From Sophora flavescens (taxonomy: Eukaryota > Streptophyta > Magnoliopsida > Fabales > Fabaceae), in the NCBI GenBank assembly GCA_030762895.1, contig CM061065.1, forward strand, positions 73,297,676-73,361,675: a stretch of 64,000 nt of DNA, given 5' to 3'. Below, one piece after another: positions 9,609 to 21,493 of the stretch. The first letter of the stretch is position 1. Every line of letters starts with the position of its first letter. The translations under genes and the position numbers were made by a program. The notes under the pieces are model-generated. The model did not search any database. It was given only the letters and a program-made list of their open reading frames with translations, and had not been told where the DNA came from.

Positions 9609-12600
9609 TTGTCCTTATATTGGATATATGTTTTGTATATCTACATGACCTATCTAGTTATGTATAGTAGTTGGATGGTATGTAAGCGTACTATTTCTGA
9701 GCATTTGAAGGGAGTGGGAGAATTTATAGAATTTGCTCAAAGGAATGTTCCTAATAGTAATGGAATGTTCTGTTGTCCTTGTGTCAAGTGTTTGAATACG
9801 AGGAAATGTACGGTGAAGGATATATGTACTCATTTGATTTGAGAAGGGATTTGCTTGAGTTATACAAGATGGATATGGCATGGTGATGTGTTGTTGAGTA
9901 GTACGGCAAGTGTCTCCCAAAGTGAGGATGTTGACGTAGATATGGAGGATGATCGAGTAGAGGACATGATCCGTGATATTGGACAAGAATCTTTTCATCG
10001 AGCTCATGTGTATGATAGGTTGTGCGGTGATGCGGATAAGCCTTTATATCCAGGGTGTACTACTCATACACGGTTGTCGGTGATGCTAAAATTGGTTTGT
10101 GTGAAGGCGAGAAATGGTTGGGTGATAAAAGCTTCACGGAATTGCATGAAGTGTTGAAAGACTTGCTTCAGGAGGACAACACATTGCCAGACCGTAACTA
10201 TGAGGCCAAGAAGGTATTGTGTCCTATGGGTATGGAGTATAAGAAGATACACACATGCCTCAATGATTGCATATTGTACACCGGTGTTCATGAAGACAAT
10301 CACGATTGCCCCAAATGTGGGTTATCACGATACAAAGTGAAGGGTGGTGATGATGATGATGATCTTGATGATGTGAGAAAAAAGGGTCCTCCTGCGAAGG
10401 TGTTGTGGTATCTTCCAATAATTCCAAGGTTCAAGCGATTGTTTGCCAATGCGAAAGATGCGAAGAATCTTAGATGGCATAATGATGAGAGGAAACGTGA
10501 TGGAAAGGTTCGTCATCCTGCTGATTCTATTCAATGGAAGAATATCGATACTATGTTTCCGGATTTCGCCGATGAGCCAAGAAACCTAAGGCTTGGACTT
10601 GATACGGATGGAATGAATCCTTATGGTAACATGAGTAGTATTCATAGTTCATGGCCTGTTCTGTTGGTAATTTACAATAGGCCCCCTTGGTTGTGCATGA
10701 AGCGCAAATACATGATGTTGTCTATGATGATTTCGGGCCCAAAGCAACCGGGAAATGACTTAGATGTTTATCTAGGTCCCTTGATTGAAGACTTGAAAAC
10801 GTTGTGGGTGGAAGGTGTTGATGTAGTTGATGGGTATTCTCATGAGACTTTCAAGCTTCGTGCCATGTTATTTTGCACCATCAACGACTTTCCAGCATAC
10901 AGTAACTTGTCCGGGTACAGTGTCAAGGGGCATAAAGCATGCCCTATATGTGAAGAAGGCACATGCTACACTCAGTTGCATCATGGAAAGATGACGGTTT
11001 ACCTTGGGCATCGGAGATTTCTTAGACGTGGTCACCCATATCGTAAGATGAAAAAAGCTTTTAATGGATGCCAAGAGATAGGAGAAGTGCCGACGGCCTT
11101 AATTGGAGAGCAGGTTTATCAGAGGGTAAAGGGCATCGATGTTATATTCGGCAAGTCCAAAAAGAAAGGTAAAGCTGCTGAGAAAAAACATATGGAAGAA
11201 GAGGTCGATATTCTTTGATCTTCCATACTGGCGCAAGCTTGATGTCAGACACTGCATTGATGTGATGCATGTGGAGAAAAATGTGTGTGATAGTGTGATA
11301 GTGTGATCGGGACGCTTCTCAACATTCAGGGCAAGACAAAGGATGGTGTGAATGCTCGTCTCGACCTCGTTGCTATGGGTATACGAGAGCAGTTAGCTCC
11401 AGTTGTTGAGGATGGTAAGCGGGCTTATTTGTCGCCAGCATGTCATACTTTGTCAAAAAAAGAGAGACAAAGTTTTTGCGGGTGTCTTCAGGGAATCAAA
11501 GTTCCACATGGTTACTCTTCAAATATGAAGAGGCTTGTCTCTAGTGATCTTAAATTGGTTGGCTTAAAGTCTCATGATTGTCACATCTTGATGCAACAAC
11601 TTCTGCCCGTTGCTATTCGTGGTATTGCTCCAAAAAATGTGAGACATGCCATTACTCGGTTGTGCTCATTCTTCAATTCTATATGTAGCAAAGTCGTTGA
11701 CCCCCGTATGTTGGATGACTTGGAAGTTGAGGCTGCTACAATCTTGTGCCAATTGGAGATGTATTTTCCTCCTTCCTTTTTCGACATAATGGTTCACTTA
11801 ATTGTTCATTTGGTGAGGGAGATTAGATTATGTGGGTCGGTTTTTCTGAGATGGATGTACCCAGTTGAGCGCTACATGAAGATCTTGAAAGGGTACGTGA
11901 AGAATCATCATCGTCCGGAAGCATCTATTGTTCAAAGGTATGTTGCAGAAGAAGCTATTGAGTTTTGTTCGGACTACCTTCATAACACGGATCCTATAGG
12001 GGTTCCTAAGCCTCGGCATGATGAGATCAGATGTCAAGGTAAGGGTACACATGGCTTAAGAATTAATAAGAAGGATCGGGAGGAAGTGCTTCAAGCACAT
12101 TTGTATGTATTGAACAACATCGAATGTGTTCAGCCTTTCTTATTTGAACATAAAAGAAAAGTCAATCAAGAAAACCCTCTAATGAGCGAAAGGTGGTTGT
12201 TGAACAAGTATAACAAGACTTTCTTACCATGGTTCAAGGAAGAAATGCTTAAGGATGGTAGTACTGCTTCTGATGACGTAAGATGGCTAGCACGTGGGCC
12301 TAGCTTCAACGTCATATGTTGGAGCGGATAGGACATAAATAACTTTTCCTTTTATACAAAGGAACAAGATAACAAGAGTACCATGCAAAATAGTGGGGTT
12401 ATGATCGTGGTTGAAGCAATGCACTTCTCTAGTGCAAAGGACACAAAACCCGTTAAAGCACTGAGACCTTACTTTGGATATATTGAAGATATTTGGGTTC
12501 TCGATTACACTAAGCTTACGGTGCCGGTATTTAAATGTAAGTGGGTTGATAGTAACGGTGGTGTACAAACCGACGAATTGGGGTTCACATTGGTAGACCT

Positions 12601-12868
12601 CAACAAGTTAGGTCATATAAATGAGCCTTTCATAATGGCTTCCCAAGCAAAACAAGTGTTCTACATCACTGATCCTTCTAACAAAAGGTTGTCCGTGGTT
12701 CTCCAAGGAAAAAGCATGTATAATGATAGTGATGAAAATGAAGATTCAAATCTTGATATTCCTGAGACTCCTTCTTTTTCAACAAACATGCCTATTATAA
12801 TCGAGGAGACACGGGTGGACGATGTACATGCCACTCGTGATGATCATCACGAAGGGATATTGATATAG
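9609..12868 (+). pseudogene. TNP2-type CACTA transposase, several lesions
   Basis: Domains appear in the usual order. A transposase-associated domain lies at 9660-9842 (WM..R.., CCPCVKCLN zinc-type cysteines). The TNP2/Transposase_21 region lies at 10055-11218, with KILCPMGMEYKKIH-like, CPKCGLSRYK and MFCTINDFPAYSNLSG-type motifs. DUF4218-like sequence is at about 11580-12000 and DUF4216-like sequence at about 12290-12640. Four lesions are visible: an in-frame TGA (Trp position) at 9840; a frame change near 10120; a frame change caused by a tandem 8-bp repeat of GTGATAGT near 11288-11305, after an earlier shift near 11190; and an in-frame TAG at 12329. The protein would cut and join element ends in the nucleus, but this copy cannot make it. 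Confidence 0.88.
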
Positions 12869-13094
12869 GTAGTTTAAACTTAGTATACATTTATTTTTAT
12901 TTATATTTCTGTATTTATTTTGAGTTATAACCTATGTTAATAAATATATATTGTTTCTGAACAGGCATACATATGGATCATTGTTCCATTTTTCCTTTGC
13001 AATTCTGTAATGTGTGTGATATTCTATGTTACTGGGATATTTCTTGAATGCGGGGATAAGTGAGGGAGTGATATTTTAAAACTGAATTTTAAAA

Positions 13095-13440
13095 AAACAC
13101 TACTAACGTCAGTTGTATGATCCGGTGGCGTTAATAGTATTTTATAAAATATACAGATACACTATTAACGTCGATTGTTTATTACAATCGACGTTAAAAT
13201 TAAGACGCTTAACGCCGATTCTTTATAACAATTGACGTTAATTTTAACAAAATTAACGCCCGTTCCAAAATTAACGTCGGTTGTGTTAAAGAACTCGGCG
13301 TTAATTTTGACAAAATTAACGTCGAGTTGTGTTAAAGAACCGAGCGTTAATAGTTTTATATTTAACGTCATTGTATTTACGCTACCAATATTCTGACATA
13401 AAAAATCAATTTTAACTGACGTAAAAAACACTTATTGCAT
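13095..13440. repeat. right subterminal repeat array of the CACTA element
   Basis: Inverted TTAACGTCGATTGT / ACAATCGACGTTAA-type pairs (13156-13195, 13208-13240, 13270-13304, 13318-13350) lead to the terminal CATTAGTG. The motif has drifted from GTCAGTT on the left to GTCGATT/GTCGGTT here. Confidence 0.8.
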
Positions 13441-13448
13441 TAGTGAAA

Positions 13449-15206
13449 ATTGTGATAGCTAATTCCACTTTCATGTACGTATTTTTTTCACACTTTGTTA
13501 GAGCCCAACTACTTCCCTGAGCACTCATCTTCATTCACGATTCTAACATTTATTTATCAAAGTCAAATTTATGGAATCATGTAGAAATTGGAATCACAAT
13601 TCCTTATGTCCCTAGCGCACGGGTTTATGGTTCGGGTGCATTAAATTATTTTACTATTATTTTTATTCTAGTTAGACTCTTATTTACTAATGTTAAATTA
13701 TATAAATATCAAATCACACTTTAATTGTTATTATTAGCAAATAAGTTTGATTGGTATGAGTTATGATCGGTGGATATGCTTATGTGTATTTTATGATATT
13801 CTAATGATGAATGTGGTCATATGTCATGTCCAGTGGTCATGATGTATGCTCAAAATATGTTTTTGAATTATTATTGATGCATGCGATGAGATACCTCCTT
13901 CTGTGAAGGAGATACCTCCTCCTGTGAAGGGGATACCTCCTCGTTAAGGGGAAGATAGATACCTCATTCTGGGAAAGGGATGACAGATACCTCCTCGTTA
14001 GAGGGGAAGATAGATACCTCATTCTGGGAATGGGGTTACAGATACCTCTCGTTAGAGGGGAAGACAGATACCTCCTCGTTAGAGGGGAAGATAGATACCT
14101 CATTGGGAAGGGGATGACAGATACATCCTCGTTAGCCTTCTGGGAAGGGGATGACAGATACCTCTTGGTTAGAGGGGAAGACAGATACCTCCTCGTTAGA
14201 GGGGAAGGTAGATACCTCCTTTTGGGAAGGGGATGACAGATATATCCTCGTTAGAGGGGAAGACAAATACCTCCTCGTTAGCCTTCTGGGAAGGGGATGA
14301 CAGATACCTCTTGATTAGAGGGGAAGACAGATACCTCCTCGTTAGAGGAGAAGATAGATACCTCCTTCTGGGAAGGGGATGATAGATACCTCCTCGTTAG
14401 AGGGGAAGACAGATACCTCCTTCTGGGAAGGGGACGACACATTATAAATACCTCCTTCTGGGAAGGGAAGGCAGTGGGATGTCATTGCATTTGTCATGAG
14501 CTCATAGACTTAAAATTTGGATAATTAAATAAAAGATAATTGGATAAAGATTGAGAATGTTTGGACAACCTCCATATGATTTTATTTATCTTACATGGAC
14601 TGATATACATGGATTATTTCTATTTGATGGTGAAATGATTTATACATGAATTTCATGAGATTAAGAGTATTTATTAAACAATTTATGAAATTGTTTTTGA
14701 GTTGTAATATTTTGGAAACGAGCGGATACCATGGATGTTTTTTCGGTTACCGTACCGACTGAGAACAACACTATTTGTCAACATTTTTATTAAATTGTTT
14801 TTATTCACTGAGACTGTATCTCATTAAAAGTGTTGTTTTCATAACACGACGAGGACGTCATTGAAACTGAAGAGGCGTGCAGACTTAGTGGATTCTATTA
14901 GTTATTCTTTCTAGTTTGGTTAGTATTTTCTTAAATAAGAAGTTGTATGTGGCTAGACACATTTATTTATTTATCGTTGGGTTTGTTAGTAGACGTCCGA
15001 TTTTGAGGCTTTTGGTTTTATTTGGATGTATGGATTTATTATTATATTATTACTTTGAATACTTTATTACTATTTTAATTAATGAGGTATACTCATAATC
15101 AAATAATTTGCGAAATTTTTATAACATGTATGTTTTAATTTAAATTTTAAAATTAATTTTTTTATTGAATTTATTTTGGGTTACTAATGTAATGAAATGT
15201 GTTACA
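13449..15206 (+). mobile_element. solo LTR, chromovirus type, right part
   Basis: Continuation of the LTR interrupted by the CACTA element. It contains a 600-bp minisatellite (13880-14485) and ends GTGTTACA at 15206, followed by TSD TGATG. No ORF with homology is present. Confidence 0.75.
13880..14485. repeat. minisatellite of two alternating palindromic units
   Basis: About 22 units of 25-28 bp begin with GATACCTC. Two versions alternate irregularly: one carries CCTCCTCGTTAGAGGGG, with CCTC..GAGG complementarity, and one carries CCTTCTGGGAAGG, a perfect inverted repeat. Each ends GA[C/T]AGATACCTC into the next unit. It lies inside the solo LTR. ORFs across it are repeat-driven and not genes. 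Confidence 0.9.
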
Positions 15207-15211
15207 TGATG

Positions 15212-15669
15212 TATCTTGACAATATCAATTTAGTAAGTTGTTTTTTTTTTATATTTGAAAAATATGGATTTTTGCTTTTATAGATCATCATTCCTTTTAT
15301 GTTGAAAGCTATTTTTGAAAAAAGGTAATTATATTTCCAGGAATATTTCACATGAACAAAACAAGGGAATGAAATTTGTCTGGGAATGCAACATATTATC
15401 CTTATGAATGTAAAGTGACAACTAAACATGTTTTCGTAACTTTTTATGTGTCTCATTTCTAGCAGTCTTATTTTCAGGAATGTAGTTCAGTTAAGAATAA
15501 AAGCATTTCATGAACCAAATGCTAGCTAAAGTTTCAAGGTATGTTTGATTTATGACAAACATACTTTTGGATCCAAAAATACGCTTGCTCCAAAAAAAAT
15601 TCTATTAGATACTTTATCTCAAACATATGTTTGGAGGTTCTTAACTGTTAAGCATTGTTTTTACGCAAT
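15212..15669. other. AT-rich intergenic sequence
   Basis: No coding, RNA or element signature was recognised between the solo LTR TSD and the TIR element. Confidence 0.5.
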
Positions 15670-15677
15670 CACTTAAA

Positions 15678-16513
15678 GTGTGATGTAACAGCCCTTTGAT
15701 CAAATTTAACGGTCCAGATTAGAACACCTAATTTAATAGGTCACGTGTTGTGCTCTCCTTAGAACACCTAATTACGTACTTCACGCCTCTCTGCTTTTCT
15801 TGTTTCTTCTTACTTTTTTACCTCGCTAGTAGGTCTTTCTCTTCCACTTTGCTTCTCATTGTTATCTAGACCACTGGAGCCATATTATGAATCAAATAAG
15901 AACAAGGAAGGATCTATCAGCCACATACATAACTTACAGCCACATACATATAAAAACTTACAGCCAAATTGAATCAATTCATACTTAAGAACAAATTTTT
16001 GTTCCATAAAAATAAAATAAAAATGAAAATGTTTTTCCATGTATGATAAAACATGAGCAAGAACGCATGTTATTCGTTGGTGGGGATTTGGGGTGACGGT
16101 TATGAGGGAAGTGGAGAAGAGGAAGGACGGCTCATGACCGCTGCAGTGGCAAACAGCGGCGATGCCGCGTTTCGCACGGCGGCGGGGAGAAAGAAAAGCG
16201 CGGCAAAGGTGATGAGGCCTCGCGCAGCATGTCGGGGAAGAGGAACGATAGCATCTCGCGGTTGACAGAGGCATGGAGGTCGCACCGGCACGACAGAGGA
16301 GAGGAGCCGCATTAAGAGTTTCTTCAAAAAGTGACGCAAGGAGCTGATGCTGAGACCAGAGGGCAATTGGAAAAAGGAAGAAGCGGGAGTGGGATCTGGA
16401 GAGGATGAAGATGAGACGAGGAGAGACTCTCTCATCCCGCACGTGACCTATTAAATTAGGTGTTCTAATCTGGACCGTTAAATTTGATCCAAGAACTGTT
16501 ATATCACCCTCTC
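15678..16513. mobile_element. TIR element carrying a GC-rich insert (Pack-type candidate)
   Basis: Arms of about 70 bp are inverted copies. 15678-15757 (GTGATGTAACAG..AACGGTCCAGATTAGAACAC..GGTCACGTG) matches the reverse complement of 16440-16510. The interior from 16090 to 16440 is strikingly GC-rich compared with its AT-rich surroundings. It supports an open minus-strand frame of 185 codons (16442-15885) that I do not recognise; it is rich in Arg, Ser and Cys. Captured gene fragments inside long TIRs are known for Mutator-like Pack elements. No convincing 8-9 bp TSD was found, so the superfamily is open. Confidence 0.6.
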
Positions 16514-16536
16514 ACCCTCACATAAAAAACACCAAT

Positions 16537-16562
16537 TATATATATATATATATATATATATG
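16537..16562. repeat. (TA)n microsatellite
   Basis: Perfect TA repeat of about 12 units, followed by an AT-rich stretch to 16990 in which nothing else is recognisable. Confidence 0.9.
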
Positions 16563-17004
16563 AGAAACTGGTTGATTTTAAATATCAAATTTTATTAAAT
16601 TTTGCATTTGAAATGTTTAAATAAAAATTCAATTTTCAAAATTTCATGAATTTCATTTTTTTTAATGCTTCGAATTTCATTATTTCTAGTTTTAGAAATT
16701 TTATATGATTTGAGGTAAATGAACTATTTTATATCTGAATAATTATAACTGACTACCCCTCATAAAAGTAAATATTATAACCAAATTAAATCGATTTCCA
16801 TATAAATTCAAATCTCATTCTTTTATTAGTTTCAACTGCAAAATTTAATATTAAAATTTAATTAATCCAATTTAAATAAAATCAAATTATTTATAATTTT
16901 AATTAATTTCAAACTCTAAGTTAAGAAGAATAAGATATTATATCGACAAATATAATTATTATTTTTCGCTGCGTAAACTAGAATCTCTAAATAGTGGCTT
17001 TTTG

Positions 17005-18885
17005 ACCAAACTGGGTTCCTTTTAGAAACTATTTACCAGTTTAGGGTTATTCTGAAACTATTTATCAATGGAGGGTCGTTTTGGACACGTGTCATATTTT
17101 ATTATACGGGTCAAAGGAGCCACTGCATATGGCGCCTACCACTTAACAAAAAAAAAAGACAAAAGGCAGGCGCTACTGCAAATGGCGCCTTCCCCTGCAG
17201 TGGCGCCTCCCCTGCAGTGTACCACGTGGCACTGCAGGGGGCCCCCAGCCCTAACCAAAAATTGGACGCCTGCAATTTTAAAGGAACAACGCTACAAAAA
17301 AAATTATACTATAAGTATAGGGAGTAACGATGACATTAATGATAAAGTATCAATTTAAAACAACAAGAAGCAATAAAAAAATCCCGTAATAATGAGTAGC
17401 AAATAATATCACATGAGTCATAAAAAAATAATAGCAATAACAATTTACACCAATAAATATTCATCAATTATTACAGTAGTAAAAAAAAATTATTTGGATC
17501 AGACTTTCCTCGAGCATCTACTGATCAAAATTCAGAGTGTGATACAATATTTTATCAATACACAAGTCGGGTTGTTATTTGGAATTTTTAATTCGAATTC
17601 ATTTAAATTTAAATATAATTTGCTACTATCATTTTATAATTATCGAATTATACTTTCATTCAATTTATTTGCAAAATTAATTCACATACTTGGATGGTAC
17701 AAATGCCAGAAAATTAATTCACATATTCTTGTTTTTACAGTTTGCTTGTTATTAGTTTAAAATTTTAAGGGAAATTCTCCTTCTGTCATCTTAACATAAT
17801 GGAACTCTGGTGAGAGCATTACAGAAAATCTCCGGAGTGAAATTAAGAAGATGGGTTTGTCTGAAAATGAAAAAAGTTATCCAATTTTTGGAAATATTAA
17901 GCAGGTATTAAAACTACTACTATCCCCGTAATCATGGTTGTGAGTTACTAGTAGTAGGTCTAACACCTGCTTAATATTTCCAAAAATATGATGGTTTTTT
18001 TCATTTTCAGACAAACCCATCTTCTTAATTTAACCGGAACCATCACGACGATCAAGGAATATTCATCGTAGTGTTTAAGAAACATGCAAGGAGCTTTCCT
18101 TTTTAAAAACATTAACAATTCAATATTAAGCATAAAATGTTTATTATGAAAATCCAAAGCATTGTGAGTTACTAGTAGTATAATTTTCTGGCATTTGTAC
18201 CATCCAAGTATGTGAATTAATTTTGCAAATAAATTGAATGAAAGTATAATTCGATAATTATAAAATGATAGTAGCAAATTATATTTAAACTTAAATGAAT
18301 TCGAATTAAAAATTCCAAATAAGAACCAGACTTGTGTATTGATAAAATATTGTATCACATTCTAAATTTTGATTAGTAGATGCCCGAGGAAAGTCTGATC
18401 CAAATAATTTTTTTTTACTACTGTAATAATTGATTAATATTTATTGGTGTAAATTGTTATTGCTATTATTTTTTTATGGTTCCTGTGATATTATTTGCTT
18501 TTCATTATTACGGGATTTTTTTTATTGCCTCTTGTTGTTTTAAATAGATACTTTATCATTAATGTCATCGTTACTCCCTATACTTATAGTATAATTTTTT
18601 TTGTAGCGTTGTTCCTTTAAAATTGTAGCGTTGTTCTTTTAAAATTGCAGGTGTCCAATTTTTGGTTGGGGCTGGGGGACCCCCCTGCAGTGCCACATGG
18701 TACACTGCAGGGGAGGTGCCACTGCAGGGGAAGGCGCCATTTGCAGTGGCGCCTCCCTTTTGTCTTTTTTTCTTTTTTTTTTGTTAAGTGGTAGGCGCCA
18801 TCTGCAATTGCGCCTTTGATCCGTCAGATTGAAAAATAATAAAATATGCCACGTGTCCAAAGCGACCCCCCATTTATAAAAATCA
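17005..18885. mobile_element. fold-back element 1, arms about 680-700 bp
   Basis: 17060-17747 and 18178-18875 are long inverted copies, base for base except for scattered changes. Landmarks are ATGCCAGAAAATTA/TAATTTTCTGGCAT at the inner ends and GGCGCC/CCACGTG at the outer ends. Both arms contain CCTGCAGTG..CACTGCAGG and GGCGCC pairs. The outermost roughly 70 bp (CTTTTTGACCAAACTGGG..) is kept only on the left. There is no coding sequence. The same family recurs at 19057-21040. Transcription across it would give a very long double-stranded hairpin. Confidence 0.85.
17845..18043. repeat. inner hairpin in the loop of fold-back element 1
   Basis: AAGAAGATGGGTTTGTCTG.. (17848-17912) is repeated in inverse as ..CAGACAAACCCATCTTCTT (17966-18028). 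Arms are about 65-75 bp around a loop of roughly 50 bp. It is nested inside the larger inverted repeat. Confidence 0.8.
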
Positions 18886-19056
18886 AATTTATTCAAAATC
18901 ACTTTTATCAAACACTTATTCGAACACACTTCACCTTTGACTTTTAAATCGTCCTTCTTTCAACCAATTTACGACAATAGCCTTGGCCAACAAAGTTCAA
19001 AAAGTGGCCAACCCACTGTTTGCGGTTTCCACTTGGTGAGCACATATAATCTTCGA

Positions 19057-21040
19057 CTTTTTGACCAAACTGGGTTCATTTTAGAAACTATTTACCAGTT
19101 TAGGGTTATTCTGAAACTATTTATCAATGGAGGATCGTTTTGGACACGTGGCATTTTTTTTTCAATCTGATGGGTCAAAGGCGCCATTGCAGATGGCGCC
19201 TTTGAAGGCGCCACAGCAGATGGCGCCTACCCTTTAAAAAAAAAGACAAAAGGGAGATGCCACTGCAAATGGCGCCTTCCCCTGCAGTGGCGCCTCCTGC
19301 AGTGTACCACGTGGCACTGCAGGGGGCGTCCCCCCAGCCCCAACCAAAAATTGAACGCCTGCAATTTTAAAGGAACAACGCTACAATTTTAAAGGAACAA
19401 CGCTACAAAAAAAAAAAATATATATACTATAAGTATAGGGAGTAACGATGGCATTAATGACAAAGTATCTATTTAAAACAACAAGAGGCAATAAAAAAAT
19501 CCCGTAATAATGAGTAGCAAATAATATCACAGTAGGCATAAAAAAATAATAGCAATAACAATTTACACCAATAAATATTCATCAATCATTATAGTAGTAA
19601 AAAAAATTTACCTTATAAGAATTAAAAGAAAGTCACCTGCAATTTTAAAGGAACAATGCGACAAAAAAAATTATACTATAAGTATAGGGAGTAACGATGA
19701 CATTAATCATAAAGTATCTATTTAAAACAACAAGAGGCAATAAAAAAATATATATTGATATTATATATCTTAAAATATATATAGTAAAATATATCTTAGT
19801 TTTAAGTTTTCTACATTCTTACATGTATATGATATGCGGTTAAATGGATCATTATTCAATTTTTTAATTATATTAATTCAACCTTGCTTTTCAATAAAAA
19901 AAATTTCCTTTTTTATTTTCTTAACTATTACCCCAAGACAATGATTAACAAAACTATATTTTAAAAAATAACAAGTATAGTTAAAGATAATTAATGATAT
20001 ATAATTAATATAATACATGTTAATTCGTGTGCAATTCTTAAATCAATATGCATTATAATAATCAAGACTATATCAGATCATAAATCATCCACTCTTTAAT
20101 TAATATTTGTCACATTGACATCCTGCAAATCTATGCATAGCATGGTGTAGTGACTGGTCAGTTCATTGGCCCATGCAACTTCCAGACCCGATCGTGCCCC
20201 TCAATTTTCTTTTATTCTTTTCAAGGATTGGTTTACCTTCAACTATATTTTTTTTTCTACCCTAATACAATAAATTTAAAATTAAATAATATTTTAATTA
20301 AAAATTATTTAAGATAGGTAATACCGCTTCCTAATTCTTGTCCTATAAGCCCGGAATCCTCATTATTACGGGATTTTTTTTATTGCCTCTTGTTGTTTTA
20401 AATAGATACTTTATCATTAATGTCATCGTTACTCCCTATACTTATAGTATAATTTTTTTTGTCGCATTTTTCCTTTAAAATTGCAGGTGACTTTCTTTTA
20501 ATTCTTATAAGGTAAATTTTTTTTACTACTGTAATAATTGATGAATATTTATTGGTGTAAATTGTTATTGCTATTCTTTTTTTATGCCTATTGTGATATT
20601 ATTTGCTACTCATTATTACGAGATTTTTTTTATTACCTCTTGTTGTTTTAAATAGATACTTTATCATTAATGTCATCGTTATTCCCTATACTTATAGTAA
20701 TTTTTTTTTGTAGCGTTTTTCCTTTAAAATTATAGGCGTCAATTTTTGGTTGAGGTTGGGGATGCCCCCCTGCAATGCCACGTGGTACAACTGGAGAGGC
20801 GCCAGGGGAAGGCGCCATTTGCGATAGCGCCTCCCTTTTGTCTTTTTTTTTTTAAAAAAAAGGGTGGCGCAAAGCCACCATCTACATCAAAGACGCTGAT
20901 CGCTGCCACCTATAAGATTGAAAAAAATAAAATATGCCACATGTCAAAAACGATCTCCATTGATAAATAATTTCAGAATAACCCTAAACTGATAAATAGT
21001 TTCTAAAAGGAACCCAATTTAATCAAAAAGTCATAAATAG
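19057..21040. mobile_element. fold-back element 2, arms about 690 bp
   Basis: 19057-19748 and 20355-21040 are inverted copies. The outer ends CTTTTTGACCAAACTGGG / CCCAATTTAATCAAAAAG are retained on both sides. The loop (19749-20354) is AT-rich without recognisable genes. The left arm has two perfect-looking GGCGCC..GGCGCC pairs at 19179-19240. Within each arm a shorter block (TATAAGTATAGGGAGTAACG..) occurs twice. Confidence 0.85.
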
Positions 21041-21119
21041 CTAACCTTGATTGAAAAATTATATCTTAATAAATAGGGAAGAAAAAGTTTTTTTAGTTTT
21101 TATAATATAATAATTTGAA

Positions 21120-21180
21120 CGATTGTTGCTCAACTGGTTCAGGGTTTGAGCCTTTCAGGTGACTACTAGTCGAGGGTTTG
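21120..21180 (+). other. possible tRNA-related (SINE-like) fragment
   Basis: TTGCTCAACTGGTTCAGGG followed by GTCGAGGGTTTG resembles the start of a tRNA-derived repeat, and a T-run follows at 21189. No consensus B box or TSD was found. Confidence 0.25.
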
Positions 21181-21339
21181 TGTTGTTGTTTTTTTTTTTT
21201 TTGGTACATTCATACTCATTAGTTATTTTTTATTTTTTATTTTATTTTATTTTATTTTGTAAGACATCCTCATTAGCTTTTAATTAGGTCAAGTTGAGGT
21301 TTTTATAAGGTTTAAAATTCCTTGTTTGACTCAAAAGCA

Positions 21340-21493
21340 GTGAAGGGTTGGAGAAGAAGGTGATGAAATAGATCTGAGTGCCAAGGGATTCTTCCACCAC
21401 CATCACCAAAGTTTTCAACTTTTAATCAAAAGGGAACTGAAAATGCTTTGATTCTTCTTCTTCTTCTTTTCTGGCTCCCTAAACGCTCCCAGA
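21340..21493 (+). promoter_or_regulatory. probable 5' UTR of the B3 gene
   Basis: Purine-rich, then CTTCTTCTTC-rich leader directly upstream of the inferred ATG. A minimal upstream ORF (ATG CTT TGA, 21444-21452) precedes the main start by about 40 bp. Confidence 0.45.

Larger units (their letters stand above)
6441..13445 (+). mobile_element. CACTA (En/Spm) DNA transposon, 7.0 kb, disabled
   Basis: The element begins CACTAGTGGAAAATAT (6441) and ends TTGCATTAGTG (13445), so both ends read CACTA inward. A 3-bp TSD, AAA, flanks it (6438-6440, 13446-13448). Subterminal arrays of inverted AACGTCAGTT/AACTGACGTT pairs lie at both ends. It carries a TNP2-type transposase pseudogene at 9609-12868. An internal duplication is visible: 7200-7620 resembles 8378-8790, and 7628-7770 resembles 7831-7968. 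It inserted into the solo LTR. Confidence 0.92.

Noticed and set aside
14030..14236. Open frame with RYLLVRGED repeats
   Set aside because: It is a translation of the GATACCTC minisatellite, open on both strands because of the repeat unit, without start context or homology.
15885..16442. 185-codon minus-strand ORF as a host gene
   Set aside because: It spans the interior and one arm of a TIR element, has no recognisable domain and loses its GC-rich character after about 90 codons; kept only as a possible captured fragment.
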